Below are positions 35,628 to 46,010 of a stretch of 64,000 bases of DNA, in pieces. The DNA is from Casuarina equisetifolia (lineage: Eukaryota > Streptophyta > Magnoliopsida > Fagales > Casuarinaceae). Under the pieces are notes generated by a model. It did not search any database and was not told the DNA's origin. It saw nothing but the letters and a program-made list of their open reading frames with translations. Numbering within the stretch: the first letter of the stretch is position 1; the number at the start of each line of letters is the position of its first letter. The stretch is taken from assembly GCA_028551475.1 (NCBI GenBank), contig CM052361.1, forward strand, positions 12,779,501 to 12,843,500, given 5' to 3'. The position numbers were made by a program, and so were the translations under genes.

Positions 35628-37769
35628 ATGGAACTAAGCACTAACAGGATGATTAGTTTGAATGGAAGAAACTATCATGTTTGGAAGGATAAGATAGAAG
35701 ATTTGCTTTATGTGAAGCGTTGGCACTTACCGGTGTTTAGTGAAACTAGACCAGATAACATAAGTGAGGCCGATTGGACTCTTGAGCATAAAATTGTATG
35801 TGGGTTCATTCGACAATTTGTAGATGAGAATGTTTTGAATCACATTAGTAAAGAAACACATGCTCGGACTCTATGGAACAAACTTGAATCTTTGTATGCT
35901 CGAAAGACTGGAAATAATAAGATGTATTTGATGAAGCAACTTATTAGCTTGAAATACAAAGATGGGCAATCCATATCTAATCATTTGAATGAGTTTCAGG
36001 GAATGTTAGATCAACTTTCAGGCATGAATATGAAGTTTGAAGATGAAGTACAAGGACTTTGGTTACTTGGTACTTTACCAGAATCTTGGGAAACATTTCG
36101 TATGTCAGTGAGTAACTCTGCTCCTTATGGAATTGTCACTATGGATTTTGTCAAGACTAGTATTTTGAATGAAGAGATGAGAAGAAAGAGTCAGGGTTCT
36201 TTGTCTCATTTTGAAGCTTTGGTTGTTGAAAATAAGGGGAGAAGTCATAGTAGAGGTCCGAGAGGTTATAACAAAAGTCGAAGTAAGTCTAGATCATGGC
36301 ATAAAAATGTAGAATGCCATCATTGTGGCAAGATGGGTCATATCAAGAAAAATTGCTTCCAGCTGAAAAATGAAAAGAAAAATGGTAAAGGTAGAAATGA
36401 GAAGAAGAAAGTTAATGAAAGTGAGGAGAAGAAGGACAACAATGATAATGATCGAGTTGCAGCAGCTACTAATAAACTTGTTATTGTGTGCTATGATGAT
36501 AATGTGAATTTTGCAAGCAATGAGACAAGTTGGGTAATTGATAGCGGTGCTTCTCTTCATATTACTTCCAAGAGGGAGTTCTTTACTTCTTATACTCCTG
36601 GAAACTTTGGCACATTGAATATGGGTAATGATTGCTTAGCTAAAGTTGCAGGTATGGGAGATGTATGCTTGGAGACGCATAATGGATCCAAGTTGGTTCT
36701 CAAGAATGTTAGACATGTACCAGAAATTCGCTTGAATTTGATTTCTACTGGACAACTTGATGATGAAGGTTTTTGCAATATCTTCAATAATGGACAATGG
36801 AAACTTACTAAGGGTTCATTAGTTATTGCTAGAGGCAAGAAAGAGTCTTCTTTGTATTTATTTCAGGTTAAGATTTCCAAGAACATTTGTAATGTAGTGG
36901 AAGATGGGAATACAAGTGCTTTATGGCATAAAAGGTTAAGTCACATGAGTGAGAAGGGCATGAATGTGTTGGCAAAGAAGAACTTGTTATCTGGGATTAA
37001 GAGTGCAAAACTTAAGAAGTGTGCACATTATTTAGCTGGAAAACAGAAAAGAGTTTCATTCTATAGTCACCCTCCTTCAAGAAAATCAGATTTCTTGGAG
37101 TTAGTACACTCAGATGTTTGTGGCCTAGTTAACCCGAGGACGCTTGGTGGAGCATCCTACTTTGTAACCTTTATTAATGACTACTCAAGAAAGGTTTGGG
37201 TTTATGTTTTGATGTCAAAAGATCAAGTGCTAGATGTGTTTAAGCAGTTTCAAGTTTTAATAGAGCGGCAAACTGGAAAGAAGTTGAAATACATTCGATC
37301 AGATAATGGTGGTGAGTACATTGGACCATTTGATGAGTATTGTAGGCAACATGATATTCGACATCAGAAGACACCTCCAAAAACACCTCAGTTGAATGGT
37401 ATAGCGGAACGAATGAACAGGACATTGGTTGAGAGAGTTAGATGCATGATTTCAAATGCTAACTTGCCAAAGACATTTTGGGGTGAGGCATTACTTACAG
37501 CAACTTATGTTATCAATCTATCTCCAATTGTTGCTTTAGATGGTGATGTGCCTGATAGAGTTTGGTTTGGCAAGGACGTTTCCTATAACCATCTAAGAGT
37601 ATTTGGTTGCAAAGCATTTGTTCATATTCCAAAGGATGAAAGGTCTAAGTTAGATGTCAAGACACGAGAATGTATATTTCTTGGTCATGGTTCTGATGAA
37701 TTTGGCTATAGGTGTTATGATCCAACTGTGAAGAAAATTGTGAGGAGTCGTGATGTTTTATTTTTTTAG
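35628..37769 (+). CDS. Copia-D gag, protease and integrase (713 codons)
   Basis: Start ATG at 35,628, forty bases after the primer site. It has a gag domain (LNGRNYHVWKDKIEDLLYVK, then LWNKLESLYARKTGNN), a basic Arg/Ser stretch, and a zinc knuckle CHHCGKMGHIKKNC near residue 230. Protease is WVIDSGASLHIT near residue 305. Integrase has HSDVCGL, IRSDNGGEY and the Glu of NGIAERMNRT. In the pre-integrase zinc motif the last Cys is replaced (CAHYLAGK where CxHCLAGK is usual), which should weaken integrase folding. It ends at TAG (37,767-37,769) in the VLFF.NQN region, where relatives have Glu. The rest of pol continues in the same frame. Once a single polyprotein, now split. Confidence 0.88.
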   Translation: MELSTNRMISLNGRNYHVWKDKIEDLLYVKRWHLPVFSETRPDNISEADWTLEHKIVCGFIRQFVDENVLNHISKETHARTLWNKLESLYARKTGNNKMYLMKQLISLKYKDGQSISNHLNEFQGMLDQLSGMNMKFEDEVQGLWLLGTLPESWETFRMSVSNSAPYGIVTMDFVKTSILNEEMRRKSQGSLSHFEALVVENKGRSHSRGPRGYNKSRSKSRSWHKNVECHHCGKMGHIKKNCFQLKNEKKNGKGRNEKKKVNESEEKKDNNDNDRVAAATNKLVIVCYDDNVNFASNETSWVIDSGASLHITSKREFFTSYTPGNFGTLNMGNDCLAKVAGMGDVCLETHNGSKLVLKNVRHVPEIRLNLISTGQLDDEGFCNIFNNGQWKLTKGSLVIARGKKESSLYLFQVKISKNICNVVEDGNTSALWHKRLSHMSEKGMNVLAKKNLLSGIKSAKLKKCAHYLAGKQKRVSFYSHPPSRKSDFLELVHSDVCGLVNPRTLGGASYFVTFINDYSRKVWVYVLMSKDQVLDVFKQFQVLIERQTGKKLKYIRSDNGGEYIGPFDEYCRQHDIRHQKTPPKTPQLNGIAERMNRTLVERVRCMISNANLPKTFWGEALLTATYVINLSPIVALDGDVPDRVWFGKDVSYNHLRVFGCKAFVHIPKDERSKLDVKTRECIFLGHGSDEFGYRCYDPTVKKIVRSRDVLFF

Positions 37770-39425
37770 AATCAAAATATGACAGATATTGGCCAGAGTA
37801 AGAAGAATATGTCACAAGACTCTAAGATTGGTATTGATATTGATCTAATTCCTTCAAATGATTTACAGCGACAGTTGCCAGAACAAGTTGAGAGTGATAT
37901 TCAGCATGCTGTTCAGGATCAGGTTCAAAATGACCAACAGGTTACAGATAATAGTGACACTCAGACAGATAATGTTGTTGATGTTCAGCAGAATCCATCT
38001 TCAGTTCCACCATTGAGGAGGTCTACTAGAGGTCGCCATCCATCCTCTAGATACTCCACTGAGGAGTATGTATTGTTGACTGATGCAGGTAAGCCTGAGA
38101 GCTTTGAAGAAGCAACAGAGGATGTGGATAAGAAAAAATGGGTTGATGCAATGCAAGATGAGTTGAAATCTTTGCATGATAATCAAACATTTGAGTTGGT
38201 GACATTGCCTAAGGGCAAGAAAGCTTTGAAGAATCGTTGGATTTATAGATTGAAGCATGATGAAAATTCTTCACAGCCCCGATACAAAGCCAGACTAGTT
38301 GTTAAAGGTTTCAGTCAGAAAAAGAAAATTGATTATGATGAGATTTTCTCACCTGTTGTGAAAATGTCCTCAATTCGAGTGGTTTTGGGATTGGCTGCCA
38401 GTCTTGATTTTGAAATTGAGCAAATAGATGTAAAGACTGCTTTTCTTCATGGTGACCTAAATGAAGAAATTTATATGGAGCAACCAAAGGATTTTAAAGA
38501 AAAAGGTAAAGAGAACTATATTTGCAAGCTAAAGAAAAGTTTATATGGCTTAAAACAGGCACCGAGACAATGGTATCAAAAATTTGAGTCTTTTATGGGG
38601 GAGCAAGCCTATAAGAAAATAAATTCTGATCATTGTGTGTTTGTGCAGAAGTTTTCATATGATGATTTTATCATTTTACTACTTTATGTAGATGACATGC
38701 TTATAGTTGGTAAGAATGCTGCAAGAATTGAAAAGTTGAAGCAGGAGTTAAGTAAGTCATTCTTAATGAAAGACTTAGGCTCAGTAAAGCAAATTCTTAG
38801 AATGAAAGTTAGTCGTGAAAGAAAAGCCAAGAAGTTATGGTTGTTTCAAGAGGAGTACATCAAGAAAGTGCTTCAAAGGTTTTGTATGGATAAAGCTAAA
38901 GTGGTGTACATGCTTATTGTTACACACTTTAAGCTTAGTAAGAAACAATGTCCTCCAAATGAAGAAGACAGAAAAGATATGGAAAGAGTTCCTTATGCTT
39001 TGGCTGTTGGTTGTTTAATGTATGCAATGATTTGTACCAGGCCAGATATAGCTCATGCAGTTGGAGTAGTTAGCAGATTCACTTCTAATCTTAAAAAAGA
39101 ACATTGGAATGTAGTGAAGTGGATTCTAAGGTATCTTCGAGACACTTCTAGTTTGAAACTTTCATTTGGGAGTGATAAGCCTATTCTTGTGGGATATACA
39201 GATTCTGACATGGTAGGAAATATTGATAATAGAAGATCTACTTCAGGCTACTTGATTAAGTTTTCAGGGGGAATTGTGGCATGGCAATCAAGATTACAAA
39301 AATGTATTGCTCTATCTACAACAGAAGCAGAATTTATTGCAGCAACGGAAGCATGTAAAGAGTTGCTTTGAATGAAGGAATTCATAAAAGAACTTAGTTT
39401 CGTGCAAGAAAGGCTTGAAGTTATG
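37770..39425 (+). pseudogene. Copia-D reverse transcriptase and RNase H, truncated
   Basis: Same frame as the upstream gag-pol part. A Gln/Asp-rich linker leads to RT with WVDAMQDELKSL, RYKARLVVKGF, IDVKTAFLHGDL and the catalytic LLYVDDMLIVG. RNase H has VGYTDSDMVGN, RRSTSGYL and LSTTEAEFIAATEACKELL. A TGA at 39,369-39,371 (relatives have Trp) and the break at about 39,425 remove the last RNase H segment, the polypurine tract and the 3' LTR. Not competent for transposition alone. Confidence 0.86.
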
Positions 39426-39430
39426 ACATC

Positions 39431-39817
39431 TCATTGAATTATGGAATGAGAGGTTGAACATAACGGTTTTGAAGGAATCATAGTTTTCCCCTAAACTTTT
39501 AAGCACGTGAAAGGTCTTGGTTGAATCATTCAGTGTTTTTCCATTAGAGTTAAGTTGGTTAAGCAAACCCTTAAATTTAGTGAGAAAGATGGATAGGGTT
39601 TTACCTTCTCTTTAAAGGTTATGGAATGAGAAAGCTTGTATGCTTCTATGTCTAAATTAAAGATTTCATATAAGTCATCCTAGGTAAATAATTTTCTTCT
39701 GTTGGTTTAAGAGTAACAAAGTTGTTGAAATTAATTGAGTTAGGAAAAGGGTAAGTGGTTAATTGAGAGACGGTGATTTCAATAATGGGCTTAGAGAAGC
39801 AAGGGGTGGATCGACTT
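39431..39817 (-). pseudogene. Copia-E gag fragment
   Basis: The minus strand begins TVSQLTTYPFPNSINFNNFV and continues YMKSLI. In a shifted frame it gives LNQLNSNGKTLNDS and VLKSLGENYDSFKTVM, standard Copia gag wording. It lies just inside the primer site at 39,818-39,828, as expected for a 5' end. Confidence 0.72.
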
Positions 39818-39828
39818 CTCTTATACCA
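39818..39828 (-). other. Primer binding site of Copia-E
   Basis: The minus strand reads TGGTATAAGAG, one difference from the tRNA-Met-type TGGTATCAGAG, at the edge of the LTR. Confidence 0.68.
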
Positions 39829-40338
39829 AGAAGAAAAACTAGAATTTAACACAAAACCCTATGTAGAATAGTAGTAGCTTAGTATTTGATAAAAAGGACT
39901 TCATACAAAAGCGGCTAAAGACACCTTGATGTATTGGTGGCTGAGTCCATTAAATAGAACCAAAAATCTTATACTAAACTTGCTAGGAAACTTCCTAATG
40001 GTTGGCAAAGTCAGTGGATAGTCCCAACTAGATGATGTCGGTTTTACCTTTGTTCATAAAATCATCCTCTTCAGTTCTCAAAAAACTTCATCTAGTAGGT
40101 GCTTTCCAAGGAATCCACGTCAGTTCTATTGCATTTGCTGACATGAAGACTAAATGACTACGCTTGATGGGTGAAGCAGAGCTCGAATGTAAGCATTACA
40201 AGAAAGGGATTCCAGACTGATATGGCTTGAAAGCCGAGATGTATCCAAGATCCTCAGGAGTCTTACTTATCATCCGAATGTAAGCATTACAAGTAAGGGA
40301 TTCAACTGCTTACAAAACGTGAGACATAATTGGTTGCT
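39829..40338 (-). repeat. 5' LTR of Copia-E
   Basis: Partner of 28,171-28,660. It carries internal duplications: CGAATGTAAGCATTACAAG at about 40,185 and 40,275. A 26-bp GCTTACAAAACGTGAGACATAATTG-type repeat lies at 40,307-40,332 and 40,335-40,360. The outer end is therefore uncertain by about 25 bp. Confidence 0.7.
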
Positions 40339-40360
40339 TACAAAACGTGAGACATAATTG

Positions 40361-40450
40361 CATGGCAAGCTTCCTTTGGCACTTCTCCCTGTAGCCACCA
40401 ACCTTGCACTAAAATTGGAGGTTGGCTGCCAAAGGGCTAGCAGGAGCTGT
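40361..40450 (+). other. miR399-like imperfect hairpin (candidate)
   Basis: The 5' arm CATGGCAAGCTTCCTTTGGCA (40,361-40,381) and the 3' arm beginning TGCCAAAGG (40,427) pair over CCTTTGGCA/TGCCAAAGG. An inner stem is CCAACCT/AGGTTGG. The first nine bases of the 3' arm equal the miR399 start, but the rest differs. The 5' arm aligns to the miR399 complement with mismatches at miRNA positions 11-13 and 19. It could be a decayed MIR399 locus, a mimic-like site, or chance. Confidence 0.25.
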
Positions 40451-43400
40451 GGAATGACGACTGGGCATGAGAAGCCAGGATGCAATAGACATTTGTTGTA
40501 GTTTGTTTATATTGCATTGTTTCATTAATTTTTTTCTAGAGCTTGTACGTAGAAACCGATTCTATCCGTTTGTAAATCGTTTCTCCATTAGTTGAATACA
40601 AGTTATCCCAAGTTTTTTTAAGCTTTTCAATCCCTGCACTACAGACGGATTTTACATTCACAATCGGGTCTTCATATACTTCTGTGCTTTAAACCTTTAA
40701 GCGCAGTATCACAGTTACGTGATACCTAGGCTCGGCAAAGAACTTCATTGACGCTGTTTTTTTTTTTTTCTTTTTTTCCAGGACATAATTGATGCACTGA
40801 TGTGGAAAGCTGTTGGGGTTCGATCATCGTGTCCTAAATTCGAAATCTGAAATCCCCACGCCTCGTTTGCCTAATTAAATAAATAAATAAATGGATGCAC
40901 TGATGTTCAATTCACCAACATATATGCGATCGCTGGACAACTAGCTACTTCGCATTTTATCTTATACCTAACTTCTACATGAATCTTAAAAATGATTTAA
41001 GATAAAAACAATGAGACGTTCCGCTGTTGAAAGTGGCTCTGACGATAGGAGTTTCTGAATTTTGTGCATAAATTTTAAGTTGACAAAGTAACTGCTTATT
41101 GAAGTTTAGATTTCGGTGTTGAGGCAAGGGCAAAGTGGTGTTGCAGATGAGACTTGATACAGAGAGATTGTTCTCCGTTAGAAGGATCGGGTGGCTGCAA
41201 AAGCATGTACGGATAAGTAGTTGTTTATGTTGAATCTCAGTATTCTTGAACGGCCATCTATAATGTCTGTGTGATTTGGTTCTCTCTCACATCTTTCCTG
41301 TGATCAATAACTTGGTTAAACACTATCATTTAACCAGGCCTTTTTGCAATCCTCGCTGCATTATATTTTTTGGTTAGGCACTGATATTTCGTGTCTGTTT
41401 CCGTAGTACAATTTGACAAACTCTAGCAGTAACATCCTTAGAACCATGCGAAGGGTGTCGAAGCCCAGATAATTTCTAAATCCAATAAATCGTCGGATTT
41501 CAGAATGGGTTCAATTACGTGAAACCAATACCTTATGGCTAGCCCAAAAAGACTCTTCTCAGGCTGGCTGGCTTGGGCTGTGTCTAATTCGTTGGTTCAT
41601 TTTTTCAAAAAAAAAAAAAAAAGAAGAGAGAGAAAAAGATAACACTTTAGTAATTAGAATTAAAGTTTAAGAAATAATATAGTGCTTCGGTAGTTATTTT
41701 TTTTAAATATAAATTATAAAGAAAAAAATTTAACCATTCACTTTTGAAGCTAAATAATAGAAGATTTCAATTATTGAACTTGAAAAGGACAATTAAACTT
41801 ACAAAAATAAAGATTAAAAAAAGAATTTGTTGAAGAAGTTATGGAGTCCGATGACTTTCACGGGAACAAGGAGAGGCGGTGTCTGAGGCACGGTCACCGT
41901 CACTATCATTGACGTCTACGCGTCAGTGGCAATCATACACATGAATGTCGGTCGTGATGATCGGGGTTGGCAGGTGTCGTGGACCCACCGCACGGCCGTG
42001 GAATGCCGCCACGTCATTAGAATCTCTGTCTGTTTTTTGAGGTGACTGCTTTCTGGTAAAAAACACGGACTTTGACGGCGACTGGGAAAGAGAAATTTTA
42101 CGCCGGTGGACCCGGTAAATCCCCCTGTACCCCCAGCACGCCCATCTAGAAAACGGATAGGGGCAATGTTGACTTTAGGCGCCAATGGCTTTTCCCCAGA
42201 TTGGCGTAGGAAAACAATTGGAGGTGTTGGTTTACATGATGGGCCCACACAGTTTGGCCCACATGCTGAAACATGCTGTCACACTTTCAATAATGTCACA
42301 CTAGATTCTTTTTTATTTATTTTTAAGTACTAGCTAATGAATTGGGTAGGAGCCGGTAGGTGAGACTAATTTTCTCTATAAATGTAAATCTTTGTAAGCA
42401 TGATCCAAGAAAAATGTCGATGGTGCAACTTTATTATAAATGCATTTTATAAAAGATCCACTATTAAATAATATTTGTAATAATAACATTAAATCTAAAT
42501 AACCTTGACCATGTTGCCAACTCAAATGAATTTTGGTTAGAGAATTTTTTTTCTTACAAATAATTGAATACTAGCGGAGGAATTAAATTATAGATAAGTA
42601 TTTAATTTAGTTGAAAGCATATGTTATTTAAAATCTTTTGATCTTAAATTTAACATTTAAATACATAAGTTAGGATGCATGTTTTAAAAAAAAATTAAAT
42701 TCATGTTTTTACACTATTAGAAAAAAAAATGTTAAATTTGCAGGAACTCTGATGAATATAATTAAATCTTAAAACCTTCATGATCAGTGATAAGCCTAGA
42801 ACAAAGGTAACAGAGCAGCTTCTACTGCTCCATTAATTCCTCAAATGCATCTTAATTACTAAAACTTCTTATTTGGTGTTTCCAGTGCCAGACAGTGCCT
42901 GTGCTGTAATATCGAGGAAGAGATGACTTTTCTGATGATGCAAATTTAGCGGCAATAATGACCATTTAATGCACTCCATTTTCTATGTTAAATAAAACTT
43001 CTTGCAAGTTTCCATACATACATTTGACTAACTGCTGAATCATTAATTTCCAAATTTTACAATATTGCGTAGTTTTTTGACCTTGTATTCGAGGAATATA
43101 CGAAGAAGATACTTTAGACGTGTGCATCTTCACATGGTTCCACTTGGGTGCGAACCAAGCAGAACTCCGGCATGGAGTACAGAAATGGAACCGCCAAATG
43201 GTCATGGCTAGCGAGAAGAGTCAAAGGGAAGCAGACAGCTTAACCATGCTCATTCAATGACGATGACGTAGCTGTCCCATGTACCGTGCCCCTTTTTCCG
43301 TGACTTGGATCTCTCAAAAAAACAACTTTTTACCCTTTTCTTTCTGGGTAGTCTGACAGTTTCTTGACGTTATTCTCAAGCCAAGATAAGCCCGTGGGGG

Positions 43401-44073
43401 AAGGAGAACTGCTCTGCAAGACACCGATGATGCTTATATTTTATGCGTTTGATTAATTTCTAGGTAGAAACTATGCCATATATGGTGGAAAGTGGGAACT
43501 GAAAACAAAGCAAACCAACATAAAACAATGCTTTGGGAAAGGCTATGGTCTCCCTCTTTCTCTCTTGGGTGGCTTGAACACTGGTTGTTTGACCAGTTTG
43601 TTTCCCCGTAATTGTATTGGGGTGTGAAAATTCAACTTCCGCTTGCCCAAATTGAAGAAAACGAGGCCAGATTGTCATTAATATGATAAAAAAGGGTAGG
43701 AGTTATGATTCGCTCTGAAGAAAGAATCTAATTTTTCCATTTGTTTCGTTTATCTTTTTTTTAAATAAAAAATAAAAATAACTTGAGTGAGGATAATACC
43801 TAGGTATTTTGTTTTAGGAAGAAATACCCGTCATTTGTCGCAAAGTCGCCAACAGCTATTATCATTATGCATGTCACAGTCAACTAGTTTTTTTGACAAA
43901 AAGGTTTGGCTAAGAACAAATGACGTTGTTACAGTGGCCATTATTAAAAGGCAAAAGAAAACAACAAAAGAGAAGCCGTCCATCATACGGTTTCGGCAAG
44001 TTCACATGATCCGACTCAGGATCTGGTCATCAAAGGATGGTTGTGCTTCGTGCTGTGTTCTCTGTCGGGGTGA
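40451..44073. other. Intergenic, no gene recognised
   Basis: The transition from the transposon nest to the gene-bearing part. 41,830-42,300 is notably more GC-rich, and open frames there overlap on both strands without family resemblance. A-rich runs at 41,605-41,620 and scattered poly-A/T tracts. No RNA gene or repeat could be supported. Confidence 0.45.
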
Positions 44074-44294
44074 TTAGAAAGTGGAAGCATAGGGTGCATC
44101 ATGTGGCTTTGGATTGTTTGTGGGTGTTATGAGGGGTGTGGTGGCGGTGGTGGTGGTGGTGGTTGGAAGGTTTGAAATGTGGTTGCGACTTAAGCTTCTT
44201 TCTTCCTCCTGGATTTTAACCAAATTTTCGGTCACACAAGCGGTGTAGGCGTAGGTGGTGGCATCCAGAGCAAGAGCTTTCAAGTCAAATCTCT
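44074..44294 (-). CDS. Unrecognised short frame (possible exon)
   Basis: The minus strand reads FDLKALALDATTYAYTACV, then ENLVKIQEEERSLSRN, a Thr run from (ACC)n codons, and a stop near 44,074. There is no ATG; the frame is preceded by GTTTAG, which could be a splice acceptor. Composition looks more gene-like than its surroundings, but I do not recognise the family and found no partner exon. Confidence 0.2.
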
Positions 44295-46010
44295 AAACGA
44301 GCGACTTGCACCCAAATCAGTTGAATAAGATTTTGTTGGTAAAACAACGTTAAATTACGCAATTGCTGCAGCACGCGCAGGCACGTAGACATCAATGACG
44401 GATTATAAAATCAGAGCCGTGGAAAGGAGGGAGGGATGTGGGTCCGAGGCGACAGCGCGGTGCGAGGATGTAGTTAGTCAAAGCTTAAAACGACGAGGTT
44501 GTTCAAATCACGGAAAACAAACAAACAGCCCGGTCGTCGAAACGCCGCAACACATGCAAAACTGGCTCAGCATGACGTTGCCCGCACGTGAACCTATAAT
44601 TACCGCTTTCTCAAATATGACCCACCAACACTTACCGAACCCCCTTTGCCCCATGTGGGGCCCCGCTCGTTCTCACGTGCGGCAAGCTTGTTATAAGATA
44701 AGAGAGAGGGGGGAGGGAAGGGGGACAGAACGTGTTTGATCCGTTTGCCTTGCTGCTACTGTTTGCTTTTGTTTTGCTTTCTCAATATTATTGACTTTGG
44801 GGGATCAACAGTAACACCTTTGTTTTTGCAATCCCAATGATGGGTTAGTTTATTGATTTGATTATTTTGGAAATCCCCACACTTGCGGCATCAGATGGGA
44901 CACTTGTTTTGCCTCAATCTGATTGATTGGGAAACAAATTGGTTTTGGTTTATTATCCATGTGGAGCTCTGACTTGTGCCTGGAACCCACTGTAACTTTT
45001 AGTGTTTGTTTCCCACGATTTTCTCTTAAATGTGGCTCATTTTTAGTAGCTGGAATGCAGCCTCATGATCCCTCAGAATCTGTTGCTGTGTGAAACTGCT
45101 GATACCTTAACAACCAGTGAGAGATTAAGTCAACTCGACCCATGTTTTCTGAACCGATTAGACGTTTAACCAACTCCTTTTGGTCAGTTTTATTTTTGGT
45201 CATGCACGGCACGAAATATTCTAAAGTTTTAGCTCATTTGGCCTCCCTTTCTTCCGGACCCAAATAATTGTTTGTGGAGAAACTTGTTCCCTTGCGTGAC
45301 GACATCCATGAAAATGTTTGAAATCCCAAGGAGAAACCGTCATCTTCCCCCTTCCCACACTCCAAAGGAAAAGAAAAAACTACACCAAAATGAGAGAGGC
45401 GAGAAACAACACAGGCAGTATCACAACCCCACTTGTGTGAGTAATCTTTGTTTTGTTTGTGTCTGCCTTTCTTCTTGTAAAAGTTGTTGCAAGTTTTTAT
45501 TTGTCTTTTTTTCCATGTTAATCGGGGCTCGCATTGGTTCCTTCTCCAAACCAGAGTAACATGTAAGAGCGAGGAGCCAATTTAGGAGATGTCCCGCCAT
45601 CAAAACCCATAATCATTAACGAATTTGCGCTCTGCAGGGAACTGTTTCTAATAAACATTAATTCATTCCAAAAAAACAATTTTTTTTCCTTGGCATGTTC
45701 TCCCAAGTCTTACACAATTATCGACAGACCACTTGTTTTTCTGTGGGCCAACAACGGAAAGAGAAAGAAACCTAAAGAAACAATATCAACAAAATTTCGA
45801 ATGAACCACGGCACGGAAAGAAAGTCTCAAAATCTAAAGATTCCTTCTTTGAAAATGGAAGAAAAACATGAATATCCACTAAGCAGAGTCTGTAAGTCCA
45901 AAAATGGATGTGAATAGCTCCTCCCACAACTTCAAGAAGGCCAATAAGTCAGCTCAAGAACAAAAGGATTTCATCAACCAGCTGTACAATTGAAATAAAT
46001 ATTGCTCTCC
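44295..46010. other. Intergenic and ARF 3' flank
   Basis: It contains two ACGTG-type motifs at 44,584-44,590 and 44,673-44,679, purine runs at 44,700-44,730, and the likely 3' untranslated region of the ARF near 45,700-46,010. Open frames present here show no recognisable protein. Confidence 0.45.

Larger units (their letters stand above)
34887..39430 (+). mobile_element. Tnt1/Tork-like Copia (Copia-D), 3' truncated
   Basis: 5' LTR, primer site and a gag-pol frame that is almost intact but stops within RNase H at about 39,425. No 3' LTR is present in the window. It lies inside old Copia-E (gag on the right, protease on the left, both minus strand). The 3' end was lost either at insertion or by a later deletion that also removed part of Copia-E gag. 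Confidence 0.85.

Noticed and set aside
34882..39435. TCATT on both sides of Copia-D as a target duplication
   Set aside because: The element lacks its 3' LTR and part of the neighbouring gag, so a true duplication should have been lost; likely coincidence.
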